Of a stretch of DNA of 64,000 nucleotides, positions 26,054 through 33,211 are shown in pieces. The notes below the pieces were generated by a model. That model was not told the origin of the DNA and did not search any database. It saw only the letters and a program-made list of their open reading frames with translations. How positions within the stretch are numbered: position 1 is the first letter of the stretch; every line of letters begins with the position of its first letter. The stretch lies in the NCBI GenBank assembly GCA_963734025.1, contig CAVTFR010000013.1, positions 62,001-126,000 on the forward strand. Direction: 5' to 3'. A program made the translations under genes and the position numbers. Source of the stretch: JACVRW01 sp963734025. Lineage in GTDB: Bacteria; Actinomycetota; Thermoleophilia; Solirubrobacterales; Thermoleophilaceae.

Positions 26054-27534
26054 CGATCGGGGCACTCGCGGCGCTGGCCGCGCTCGCCCCGAGCGCCCAC
26101 GCGCAGCTGGCGTATGAGGTCCCACGGGACAACCCGTTCGTCGGTGTGCCGGGGGCGCGGGGCGAGGTGTACGCGTATGGCCTGCGCAACCCCTTCCGCT
26201 GGTCCTTCGACCGGCTGACCGGCGACATGTACGTCGGCGACGTAGGGGGTGGAGTGCTGGAGGAGATCACTTTCGTCTCGCGCGCCCAGAGCGCCGGCGC
26301 CAACTTCGGCTGGCCCTGCTGGGAGGGTGACGCAAGCGGGCCACAGGCCTGTGTCCCGCAGAACTACAAGCCGCCGCAGCACACCTACGCACCGACAAGC
26401 CAGCCCGTGGTGGGCGGATATGTCGCCCGCCACCCGAGTCTCGGCTCCTACGTGGGCAGGTACCTGTTCGGTCGGTTCGACGGGGCGGAGCTCTTCGTGA
26501 TGAACGCCGGCGGTGGGCCGGTGGAGGGAACCGACCTCAACATTCCGAGCCTGTCGTCGTTCGGCGAGGACGGCGTCGGGCAGCTGTACGTAACGTCGCT
26601 CGCGGGTGCCGTCTCGCGGCTCTCGGCGACCGGCAACACGCTGAACGCCACGTCCGTCGGGACCTTCAACCAGCCCTCGGCCGTCGCCTCCCCCTATGGC
26701 GATCCGGACCGCCTCTTCATCGCCGAGCTGGGCGGGCGCGTCCTGCTCCGCACCGCCGGTCAGAACCACGAGTTCATCAATCTCGACCCGATCGTCCTGA
26801 CGGGGGGCGAGCAGGGCCTCCTCTCGGTGGCGGTCGCGCCCGACTACGCCGCGTCTGGGCGCGTCTTCGTCTTCTACAACGACAACGCCGGAAATCTGGC
26901 GGTCGATGTGCTGCTGCGCTCGGCCTCGGACCCGAACAGGGCCGATCCCTCGACGCGGCGCAACGTGCTGACGATCGCGCACGCGCAGGCCGACAATCAC
27001 AACGGCGGCCAGCTGCTGTTCGGCTCGGACGGCTACCTCTATCTCTCGACAGGGGACGGCGGGACGCAGGGCGACCCCGAGGGCGACGCCCAGAGCCTCG
27101 GCTCGCTCCTCGGAAAGATCCTCCGGATCGACGTCGACCCGGCGCCCGGGGCACCGCCGCCGCTGGCCGTCGCCGGTGACACCCGTGCCCCTCGGCTGCG
27201 CGCGCGCATCAAGCGCCGCCAGCGCGTCCTCAAGCTGCGCGGCGCGATCGCCCGCGCGGGCTGCGACGAGCGCTGCACGATCAGGGCGGCCGCCGTGCTT
27301 AGGGTCGGGAAGCGGCGGCTCAAGATGGTGGGCGTGAGACGGGTCGCGCGGGCTTCGCAGAACGGGCGTCGCGCACGTCTCAAGGTGAAGCTGAAGCGCC
27401 GGCAGGTGCGGATCCTTCGCCGCGGACTGCGGCATGGCCGGCGCGCCTCCGTTCGCGTCAGGCTGCGTGCGACCGACACCGCCGGCAACCGCTCGCGGGT
27501 CGTGCGGCGCACCGTCCTCGTCCGCCGCCGCTGA
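26026..27534 (+). CDS. Secreted PQQ-type sugar dehydrogenase (sorbosone dehydrogenase family), propeller halves in swapped order
   Basis: 502 residues. GTG 26026 is supported by AAGGAG eight bases upstream, although it lies inside the ligase gene; it gives a clean signal peptide ending in SAHA. Residues 30-210 match the C-terminal part of soluble PQQ dehydrogenases (YAYGLRNPFRWSFD, GANFGWPCWEGD). Residues 214-382 match the N-terminal part (FIAELGGRVLL, GGEQGLLSVAVAPDY, NHNGGQLLFGSDGYLYLSTGDGG, LLGKILRIDVDP). Both active-site elements, Arg-Asn (54-55) and His (325), are therefore present but in reverse order. A basic C-terminal domain (386-502) follows, ending in DTAGNRSRVVRRTV. Expected to oxidise sugars outside the cell with PQQ. 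Confidence 0.8.
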   Translation: MPLLPAARLTIGALAALAALAPSAHAQLAYEVPRDNPFVGVPGARGEVYAYGLRNPFRWSFDRLTGDMYVGDVGGGVLEEITFVSRAQSAGANFGWPCWEGDASGPQACVPQNYKPPQHTYAPTSQPVVGGYVARHPSLGSYVGRYLFGRFDGAELFVMNAGGGPVEGTDLNIPSLSSFGEDGVGQLYVTSLAGAVSRLSATGNTLNATSVGTFNQPSAVASPYGDPDRLFIAELGGRVLLRTAGQNHEFINLDPIVLTGGEQGLLSVAVAPDYAASGRVFVFYNDNAGNLAVDVLLRSASDPNRADPSTRRNVLTIAHAQADNHNGGQLLFGSDGYLYLSTGDGGTQGDPEGDAQSLGSLLGKILRIDVDPAPGAPPPLAVAGDTRAPRLRARIKRRQRVLKLRGAIARAGCDERCTIRAAAVLRVGKRRLKMVGVRRVARASQNGRRARLKVKLKRRQVRILRRGLRHGRRASVRVRLRATDTAGNRSRVVRRTVLVRRR

Positions 27535-27705
27535 GCCCGAGCGCTCGGACCGCCCCGAGCAGGCCCGCCAAGCCTCCGTTTCCGCCCCGTTACCGCCCTG
27601 TGGCCGAGGCGCAACCGGTTCACGGCATGCTCGCCTCAGATGCCGTTCCCTGCAACTACCACCGGGCAAGCCGCTGAGGCGGTCGCTCTCAGACAGGAGG
27701 CAGTC

Positions 27706-28239
27706 ATGGGCGAGGCAATTCCCGGACAGCAGCCCGCGGTCGTTCTCCGCTCCCACTTCACCCGCCTGCGAGCGTTGCTCGCCGTCGCGACAGTCGCCCT
27801 TATGGGCCTTACGGCCTCGGTTGTGATCGTGGCGACGGAGGACGAGGTTGCCACCAGGACCAGCTCTGCGAATTCGCTGAGCGCGCTTACCCCGAAGGAG
27901 AGGCACCGAGTCGGAGCGCTCAGCTCGCTCTGGTCGGCGCGGCTCGGCGCCCCCTTCGGCCGGGGCATCGTCCCCGCCCCGCCGCCGGGCACGCCCAATC
28001 ACGGCGACCTCGGCATCTTCGGGCCATCGCCAAGCACGCGCTACAACGGCGACCCGGGCATCTTGGGGCCGTCTCCAGGCACGCGCTACAACGGCGACCC
28101 GGGCATCCTGGGGCCGTCTCCAGGCACGCGCTACGACGGCGACTGGCGCATTCCCCCCGCGCCGGCAAGAGCAGCCTCCGCCACCGAGATGAAGGACGAG
28201 TCCATTACCGCAACCGCCATGTCGGGCGCTCGCCCGTAG
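27706..28239 (+). CDS. Single-pass membrane protein with 15-residue tandem repeats, function unknown
   Basis: 177 residues from ATG 27706, which has an excellent AGGAGG five bases upstream (an in-frame ATG at 27640 lacks one). A cytoplasmic N terminus of about 28 residues precedes one hydrophobic helix (LLAVATVALMGLTASVVIVAT). The outer part contains about three copies of NGDPGILGPSPGTRY and a partial fourth, rich in Gly, Pro and Asp, then an Ala/Thr-rich tail. No known domain. The repeat composition suggests an extended, exposed segment. It stands alone between two unrelated genes. Confidence 0.72.
   Translation: MGEAIPGQQPAVVLRSHFTRLRALLAVATVALMGLTASVVIVATEDEVATRTSSANSLSALTPKERHRVGALSSLWSARLGAPFGRGIVPAPPPGTPNHGDLGIFGPSPSTRYNGDPGILGPSPGTRYNGDPGILGPSPGTRYDGDWRIPPAPARAASATEMKDESITATAMSGARP
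28000..28134 (+). repeat. Three tandem 45-bp coding repeats
   Basis: Units 28000-28044, 28045-28089 and 28090-28134. The second and third differ at a single base; the first is more diverged. A partial fourth copy begins at 28135. All are in frame and encode the 15-residue repeat of the membrane protein, so copy number could vary without breaking the gene. Confidence 0.9.
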
Positions 28240-28319
28240 GAGGGCCGGCTTCGCGGAGCCAACCTCGTCCGACGCCAGGTGTGCCACGGTGCTCGTGGCT
28301 GATACACGAAGGAGAGAAG

Positions 28320-28634
28320 ATGATCGCGCGCATCTGGAGAGGCGTCGTTCGCACCGAGGACGCCGAGGTCTACGCCGACTACATCCGCGACACCGGCTTC
28401 AGCGAGTACGCGCGGACGCCGGGGAACAGGGGCGCCCACATGCTGCGCCGCGACGAGGACGGACGCACCGAGTTCATCACGCTCAGCTTCTGGGACTCGC
28501 GGGACGCGATCCGGGCCTTCGCGGGCGACGACATCGAGAAGGCGGTCCTCTACCCGGGCGACGAGCAGTACCTGATCGAGAGCGACGCGCTCGTCAAGCA
28601 CTACGAGGTGACGGACACCATCGAGCCGGCCTGA
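28320..28634 (+). CDS. Antibiotic biosynthesis monooxygenase-like (ABM) domain protein
   Basis: 104 residues, a dimeric alpha/beta ferredoxin-like fold: MIARIWRGVVRTEDAEVYADYIRDTG, then strand-rich RTEFITLSFWDSRDAIRAFAG and YPGDEQYLIESDALVKHYEV. Members are small monooxygenases or heme/quinone-binding proteins; here the activity is unknown. ATG 28320 follows AAGGAGAG. It is convergent with the sigma factor gene, three bases apart. Confidence 0.75.
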   Translation: MIARIWRGVVRTEDAEVYADYIRDTGFSEYARTPGNRGAHMLRRDEDGRTEFITLSFWDSRDAIRAFAGDDIEKAVLYPGDEQYLIESDALVKHYEVTDTIEPA

Positions 28635-28637
28635 GGC

Positions 28638-29987
28638 TCAGCCGCCCTGGGCCTCGGCAAGGCGCCGCTCGAGGAACGCCCGCTCGACCGGGTTCGAGGC
28701 GAGGTCGACGGCGCGTCGGTACGCCTCAGCCGACTCGGCCGCGCGGCCCAGGCGCCCCAGCAGGTCCCCGCGCGCCGAATGGAGAAGGTGGTAGGCGTCG
28801 AGCTTTCCCGACGCCTCGATCTCAGCGATGAGCTCGAGCCCGGCCTCGGGCCCGCGCGCCATCGCGACGGCCACCGCGTGGTTCAGCGCGACGACGGCCG
28901 ACGGCGCGATCTCCCTCAGCCGCTCGTACAACTCGGCGATCCGCGCCCAGTCGGTCGTGCCGGGCGTGAGCGCCCGGCCGTGCTCGGCGGCGATGGCGGC
29001 CTGCAGCGCGTAGGGCCCGGCCGGCTGGCCCGGCCGGCGCGCGGCCAGCCGCAGCCCCTCCTCGATCTCGTCGAGCCGCCACAGCGAGCGGTCCTGATCC
29101 TCCAGCAGGACGAGCCCGCCGCGGGCGTCGACACGGGCGTCACGGCGCGAATGGTGCAGCAGCATCAGGGCGAGCAGGCCCGCCACCTCGGGCTCATCGG
29201 GCATCAGGTCGCTCAGCACGCGAGTCAGCCGGATCGCCTCGTCGCCGAGCTCGCGACGCACGAGCGTGTCGGCGCTCGTCGCGAGATAGCCCTCGTTGAA
29301 GATCAGGTAGAGGGCTGCGAGCACGGAGCGCAGCCGGTCGGGCAGCTCGTGGTCCTCGGGGACCTGGTAGGGAATGCCGGCGTCCCTGATCTTGCGCTTG
29401 GCGCGCACGATCCGCTGCTGCATGGCGGTCTCGCGGGCTAGAAACGCGCGCGCCACCTCCGGCGTCGACAGCCCTCCCAGCAGCCGCAGCGTCAGCGCCA
29501 CACGCGTGTCGGGAGCGAGCGCCGGATGGCAGCACGTGAAGAAGAGGCTCAGCCGGTCGTCGGGGATCGAGCTCATGTCGTCGTCGGCGGCGGCGGAAGC
29601 GGTCCGGTCGAGCGCCTCGAGCTCGCGCAGCTTGTCCTGGTAGCGGCGCTCGCGGCGCAGGCGGTCGATCGCGCCGTTGCGGGCGGTGCGGACGATCCAG
29701 GCGCCCGGGTTGTCGGGCAGGCCGTCGCGCGGCCAGCGTTCGAGGGCGACCGCCCAGGCCTCCTGCACGGCCTCCTCGGCTCGGTCGATGTCACCGAGGA
29801 TGCGGATCAGCGTCGCGACCGCCCGCCCCGACTCGCGCCGGAACAGGCGATCGACGACCGCCTCACTGCCTTCTAGGCCGACCGCGCCGCCCCCGCCGCG
29901 GGGTTGGCGAAGCCGGCAGCCTCGTAGTCCATGACCTGGCGCACCTCGACCGACCCGGTGTGGGCCGCGGGGACCTTGGCAGCCCAC
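28638..29987 (-). CDS. ECF sigma factor with C-terminal TPR-like/DUF6596 domain (YCII-associated type)
   Basis: Region 2 (VDRLFRRESGRAVATLIRILGD, EEAVQEAWAVALERWP, LPDNPGAWIVRTARNGAIDRLRR) and region 4 (RVALTLRLLGGLSTPEVARAFLARETAMQQRIVRAKRKIR) are followed by a long helical C-terminal domain with TPR-like repeats. This is the sigma family usually encoded beside YCII proteins. Start is uncertain: conserved sequence begins near 29870, but no ATG, GTG or TTG lies in frame there; GTG 29987, inside the YCII gene, is the nearest upstream codon and GTG 29768 would remove part of region 2. Third gene after two YCII genes. Confidence 0.82.
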   Translation of the reverse strand: MGCQGPRGPHRVGRGAPGHGLRGCRLRQPRGGGGAVGLEGSEAVVDRLFRRESGRAVATLIRILGDIDRAEEAVQEAWAVALERWPRDGLPDNPGAWIVRTARNGAIDRLRRERRYQDKLRELEALDRTASAAADDDMSSIPDDRLSLFFTCCHPALAPDTRVALTLRLLGGLSTPEVARAFLARETAMQQRIVRAKRKIRDAGIPYQVPEDHELPDRLRSVLAALYLIFNEGYLATSADTLVRRELGDEAIRLTRVLSDLMPDEPEVAGLLALMLLHHSRRDARVDARGGLVLLEDQDRSLWRLDEIEEGLRLAARRPGQPAGPYALQAAIAAEHGRALTPGTTDWARIAELYERLREIAPSAVVALNHAVAVAMARGPEAGLELIAEIEASGKLDAYHLLHSARGDLLGRLGRAAESAEAYRRAVDLASNPVERAFLERRLAEAQGG

Positions 29988-30268
29988 TCGAGCGCCTCTT
30001 CGCTGCTCCCGCACTCGAGCAGGTAATAGCCGCCGAGCTGCTCCTTCGTCTCGGCGAACGGCCCGTCGGTCACGGTCTCCTCGCCGTCCCTGATCCGCAG
30101 TGTCCTGGCGGTCTCGGTCGGGAGGAGGCCGGCGCTGTCCACGAACACGCCCGCGGCGGTCGCCTCGTTGTCGAGCGCCCAGTAGGCGTCGATCTCGGCC
30201 TTGGCGTCCTCCTCGCCAACCGATGCCCAGCGTCGCTCGTCGACATAGACGGTCAGCAGGAACCTCAT
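29873..30268 (-). CDS. YCII-domain protein, second copy in the sigma operon
   Basis: 131 residues of the YCII fold: MRFLLTVYVDERRW, the loop DGPFAETKEQLGGYYLLEC, and a C-terminal VRQVMDYEAAG. Homologous to the next gene upstream, so the pair is a tandem duplication. YCII proteins linked to sigma factors are thought to influence sigma activity, but the mechanism is unknown. ATG 30268 overlaps the stop of the preceding YCII gene (ATGA). Its end overlaps the frame of the sigma gene. Confidence 0.88.
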   Translation of the reverse strand: MRFLLTVYVDERRWASVGEEDAKAEIDAYWALDNEATAAGVFVDSAGLLPTETARTLRIRDGEETVTDGPFAETKEQLGGYYLLECGSSEEALEWAAKVPAAHTGSVEVRQVMDYEAAGFANPAAGAARSA

Positions 30269-30660
30269 TGCGACACCTCGTCGGAGCCGGTGGACTCCCC
30301 GTAGCCGACCGCCTCGTAGTCCATCACCGGCCGGATCTCGATCGACCCGCGGCCAGAGGCCGGGCAGCGCTCCGCCCAGGCAAGGGCGTCGTCGAGGTCC
30401 TTGCAGTCGAGCACGTAGAAGCCGCCGATCTGCTCCTTCGTCTCTGCGAAAGGCCCGTCGCTGAGGACGCGCTCGCCGCCCACTATCCGCATGGTCGTTG
30501 CGGTGCTCGTGGGCTGAAGCCCCTCGCCGGACACGAACACGCCCGCCTTGGTCGCCTCCTCGCCGTAGCGCTCGTAGGCGGCCAGCTCGGCGCCGGCCTC
30601 CTCTTCGGTCATGTCGGCCCAGCTGCTCTCGTCGCCGAACAGCAGCAACAGGTACTTCAT
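30265..30660 (-). CDS. YCII-domain protein, first copy in the sigma operon
   Basis: 131 residues: MKYLLLLFGDESSWADMT, DGPFAETKEQIGGFYVLDCKDLDDAL and IEIRPVMDYEAVGYGES. Same length and loop motifs as the downstream copy. First gene of a three-gene operon (YCII-YCII-sigma). A 91-base region upstream, shared with the divergent macro-domain gene, must hold the promoter. Confidence 0.88.
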   Translation of the reverse strand: MKYLLLLFGDESSWADMTEEEAGAELAAYERYGEEATKAGVFVSGEGLQPTSTATTMRIVGGERVLSDGPFAETKEQIGGFYVLDCKDLDDALAWAERCPASGRGSIEIRPVMDYEAVGYGESTGSDEVSQ

Positions 30661-30751
30661 CGGGACTCCTCTCGTCTCGCGACCCGGGTGGCCGCGTTCG
30701 ATTTGATGACGAACGGGCGCTGTCGAGATCGACATCGGCAGGATACGAGGC

Positions 30752-31237
30752 ATGGCGAAACTGGAAGTCCTCCAGACGGACGTGACCAAGCTCGACGTCG
30801 ACGCGATCGCCAACGCCGCCAACACGGGGCTCATGCACGGCGGCGGCGTTGCGGGGGCGATCTCGCGAGCGGGCGGACCCGAAATACAGCGGGAATCCGA
30901 CGAGCGGGCGCCGATCGAACTGGGCGCCGCCGTCGAGACGACCGCCGGCGAGCTGCCCGCGCGCTGGGTGATCCACGCAGCCACCATGCAGCTCGGCGGC
31001 CCCACCTCGGCCGAGATCATCGAGCAGGCCACGCGCTCGACGCTTGCGAAGGCCGAGGAACTCGACTGCCGCTCGCTTGCCCTGGTCGCTTTCGGCACCG
31101 GCGTCGGCGGCTTCCCGGTCGAGGAGGCCGCCCGGATCATGGTCGGCGTGGCGAGCGACCACGAGGGCTCGCTCGAGCGGGTCGTGTTCGCGGTCCACGG
31201 CGACGCGGCCGAACGAGCCTTCAGCGAGGAGCTGTGA
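30752..31237 (+). CDS. Macro-domain protein (ADP-ribose/O-acetyl-ADP-ribose hydrolase type)
   Basis: 161 residues, a single macro domain. ADP-ribose contacts: IANAANTGLMHGGGVAGAISRAGG (the NAAN and glycine-rich loop) and the phosphate loop VAFGTGVGGFPVEEAA. It may remove ADP-ribose from proteins or hydrolyse O-acetyl-ADP-ribose. Its GTGA overlap with the glycerate kinase gene shows they are co-translated. Confidence 0.88.
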   Translation: MAKLEVLQTDVTKLDVDAIANAANTGLMHGGGVAGAISRAGGPEIQRESDERAPIELGAAVETTAGELPARWVIHAATMQLGGPTSAEIIEQATRSTLAKAEELDCRSLALVAFGTGVGGFPVEEAARIMVGVASDHEGSLERVVFAVHGDAAERAFSEEL

Positions 31238-32196
31238 CCCAGCCGGTCCTGGTCGCCCCGGACTCCTTCAAGGGGACCTTCTCCGCGCCGGAGGTCGCCG
31301 CGGCGATCGCCGCCGGGCTCCGCTCCGCTGAGCGCGAGGCCGTCGAGCTGCCGGTGGCGGACGGCGGCGAGGGGACGATGGACGCGCTCGTGAACGCGCT
31401 CGGCGGCGAGCTCCGCAGCGTCACCGTTCCCGATCCGCTCGGCCGCCCGGTCGAGGCGCGCTTCGCGCTGCTGCCAGACGGCAGCGCAGTGGTCGAGACC
31501 GCACAGGCGAGCGGCCTCGGCCTCGTAGCCGAGGACGAGCGCGACGCCTGGGCCGCCTCCACGCGCGGCACCGGCGAGCTGATCGTGGCCGCTGCGGAGG
31601 CGAGCGCGGAGCACGTGCTCGTGACGGTCGGCGGCTCCGCCACGACCGACGGAGGCGCCGGAGCTCTCGAGGCACTCGAGGACGCGGGGGTCAGCCCAGC
31701 GCTCGAGGTGCTGTGCGACGTGCGCACTCCCTTCGAGAAGGCGCCAAGCGTGTTCGGGCCCCAGAAGGGCGCCGATCCGGCGATGGTCGAGCGCCTCGAA
31801 CGGCGCCTCAGCGAACTCGCCGAGAAGCTGCAGCGCGACCCTCGCGGCGAGCCCATGACGGGCGCCGCCGGCGGCCTGTCCGGCGGCCTCTGGGCCGCGC
31901 ACGGCGCCCGGCTCGTGGCGGGCGCGCCCTACGTGCTCGACGCGATCGGCTTCGACCCGCTGATGCGGGAGTCTGCATTCGTCGTCACCGGGGAGGGCCG
32001 GCTCGACTCGCAGACGCTGGCGGGCAAGATCGTCGGCGAGGTGGCGACACGCTGCCGCCAGGGAGGCGTGACCTGCCACGCGATCGTCGGCAGCAACGCG
32101 CTCGAGTCATTCGACGAGCGGATCATCGATCTCGCGTCGGTTACCGAGGCGACGACGCTCGAGGAGCTCGAGGAGGCAGGTCGAGCACTCGTCTGA
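31234..32196 (+). CDS. Glycerate kinase (GarK/GlxK family)
   Basis: Phosphorylates D-glycerate (usually to 2-phosphoglycerate). 320 residues from GTG 31234; shorter than the usual 370-380 residues. Visible motifs: APDSFKGTFSAPEVAAAIAAGL, PVADGGEGTMDAL, VGGSATTDGGAGAL, VFGPQKGADP and VVTGEGRLDSQTLAGK. The start inside the macro gene's stop is the only one that fits the conserved N terminus. Glycerate could come from glucosylglycerate, whose synthase is encoded convergently 1.0 kb away (inference). Confidence 0.9.
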   Translation: MTQPVLVAPDSFKGTFSAPEVAAAIAAGLRSAEREAVELPVADGGEGTMDALVNALGGELRSVTVPDPLGRPVEARFALLPDGSAVVETAQASGLGLVAEDERDAWAASTRGTGELIVAAAEASAEHVLVTVGGSATTDGGAGALEALEDAGVSPALEVLCDVRTPFEKAPSVFGPQKGADPAMVERLERRLSELAEKLQRDPRGEPMTGAAGGLSGGLWAAHGARLVAGAPYVLDAIGFDPLMRESAFVVTGEGRLDSQTLAGKIVGEVATRCRQGGVTCHAIVGSNALESFDERIIDLASVTEATTLEELEEAGRALV

Positions 32197-32215
32197 ACCT
32201 CAGACCCCAATAGCT

Positions 32216-32241
32216 ACGGGCGCCCCCGTAGGGGCGCCCGT
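32216..32241 (+). terminator. Strong hairpin behind the glycerate kinase gene
   Basis: Perfect 11-bp stem ACGGGCGCCCC / GGGGCGCCCGT with the loop CGTA, 19 bases after the stop codon. There is no T run, as is usual for hairpin terminators in high-GC actinobacteria. Confidence 0.75.
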
Positions 32242-32255
32242 GCTGCCTCACCCGT

Positions 32256-32279
32256 GCGACGCGCCTATTGACGCGTCGC
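32256..32279. terminator. Second hairpin between convergent genes
   Basis: Perfect 8-bp stem GCGACGCG / CGCGTCGC with an 8-base loop. It lies between the glycerate kinase gene and the convergent phosphatase gene and may stop transcripts from either side. The remaining bases up to 32433 show nothing further. Confidence 0.5.
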
Positions 32280-32433
32280 GGTGCTGGGACTCAGCCCAGG
32301 CCTAGCCGGATCTGGGTCGACCATCCGCTCAACCGATCCCGATCCCGGCAGATGTAAGCGCCGTTTCTCTGAGCCCGGGACACGCTTCGATTGTAATGTC
32401 TGTTACGAGCTGTCGCCAGTTTTCCGGGACGAG

Positions 32434-33211
32434 TCAGCGAGCCTCGGCGAGCGCCCGCACCACCGCCTCGTAGAAGCCCTCGCTCATCTCCGCCTCGGTT
32501 CGCTCGACGTTCGGGTACACCGACGCGTCCCCGGCCTCCGAGTTGGCGACGAGGAAGAGCCGGCCGACCACCGCCGCCACATCGAGGTCCTCGGCCGAGT
32601 CGCCAACGCCGATGCACTCCTCGCGTGCGTAGCCGCGGGCACGCATGTGCGCCGCGACGGCCGCCGCCTTCGAGCAGCCGGCCGGGATCAGGTGGAAGCC
32701 ATGCGTGTCGGGCGCGATCCAGCCGTTGTCGACGAGCCGCAGCCCCTCGTGGCCCTCGGCGATGAGCAGCCGGTTCGCCTCATCCGCGTCCACGTCGCCG
32801 CGGAACAGATGCGAGACCTCGCGGTCGAGCGCCCACGGGAGGTGCGGCTCGAGCCGTCCCTCGTAGCGGCGCAGGAGCAGGTCGGGCGCGCCCGACGCGG
32901 CGATCTGCTCGTGGATCGTGGCGTCCTCGCGCGGCTGAAGCTCGCCGGTGAGGAAGGTCACCTCGCCGTCGAGCGCGATGCCGGATGCCGACCTCGAAGA
33001 TGTACGAGGTCTGGCCGAGCAGGCGGGCGTCCTCCATCACCTGAGCACGCCGGCGGCCCGACTTGATGACCACCTCCGCACCGGCCCGGTGACAGGCCTC
33101 CAGCGCCCGCGCCGGCAGCAGCGTGAAGGCGCCCTCGGCGGTGCGGAAGAGCGATCCACCGCGGCCAAGCATGGTCCCGTCGAGGTCGGTGTAGACGCAG
33201 CGAATCGCCAT
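32434..33211 (-). pseudogene. HAD-IIB phosphatase, glucosyl/mannosyl-3-phosphoglycerate phosphatase-like, broken by a frameshift
   Basis: The N-terminal part (from ATG 33211: CVYTDLDGTMLGRGGSLF, motif I; VVIKSGRRRAQV, motif II) and the C-terminal part (GWIAPDTHGFHLIPAGCSKAAAV; GVGDSAEDLDVAA, motif IV) lie in different frames. The frame changes at 32977-32990, where GATGCCG is tandemly duplicated; 7 bases is one more than a multiple of three. Restored, the product would be about 257 residues and would dephosphorylate glucosyl-3-phosphoglycerate made by the adjacent synthase. It may be a true inactivation, a switchable repeat or a sequencing error. Confidence 0.78.

Noticed and set aside
28000..28134. 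CRISPR-like appearance of regularly spaced repeats
   Set aside because: The 45-bp units are directly adjacent with no spacers and are in frame within a gene. No CRISPR array or cas gene is present in the window.
25954..28287. Very long minus-strand open frame over the sugar dehydrogenase and repeat protein
   Set aside because: GC-rich shadow frame with Arg/Gly/Ala-rich filler and no domain; the plus-strand genes have signal peptides, motifs and ribosome sites.
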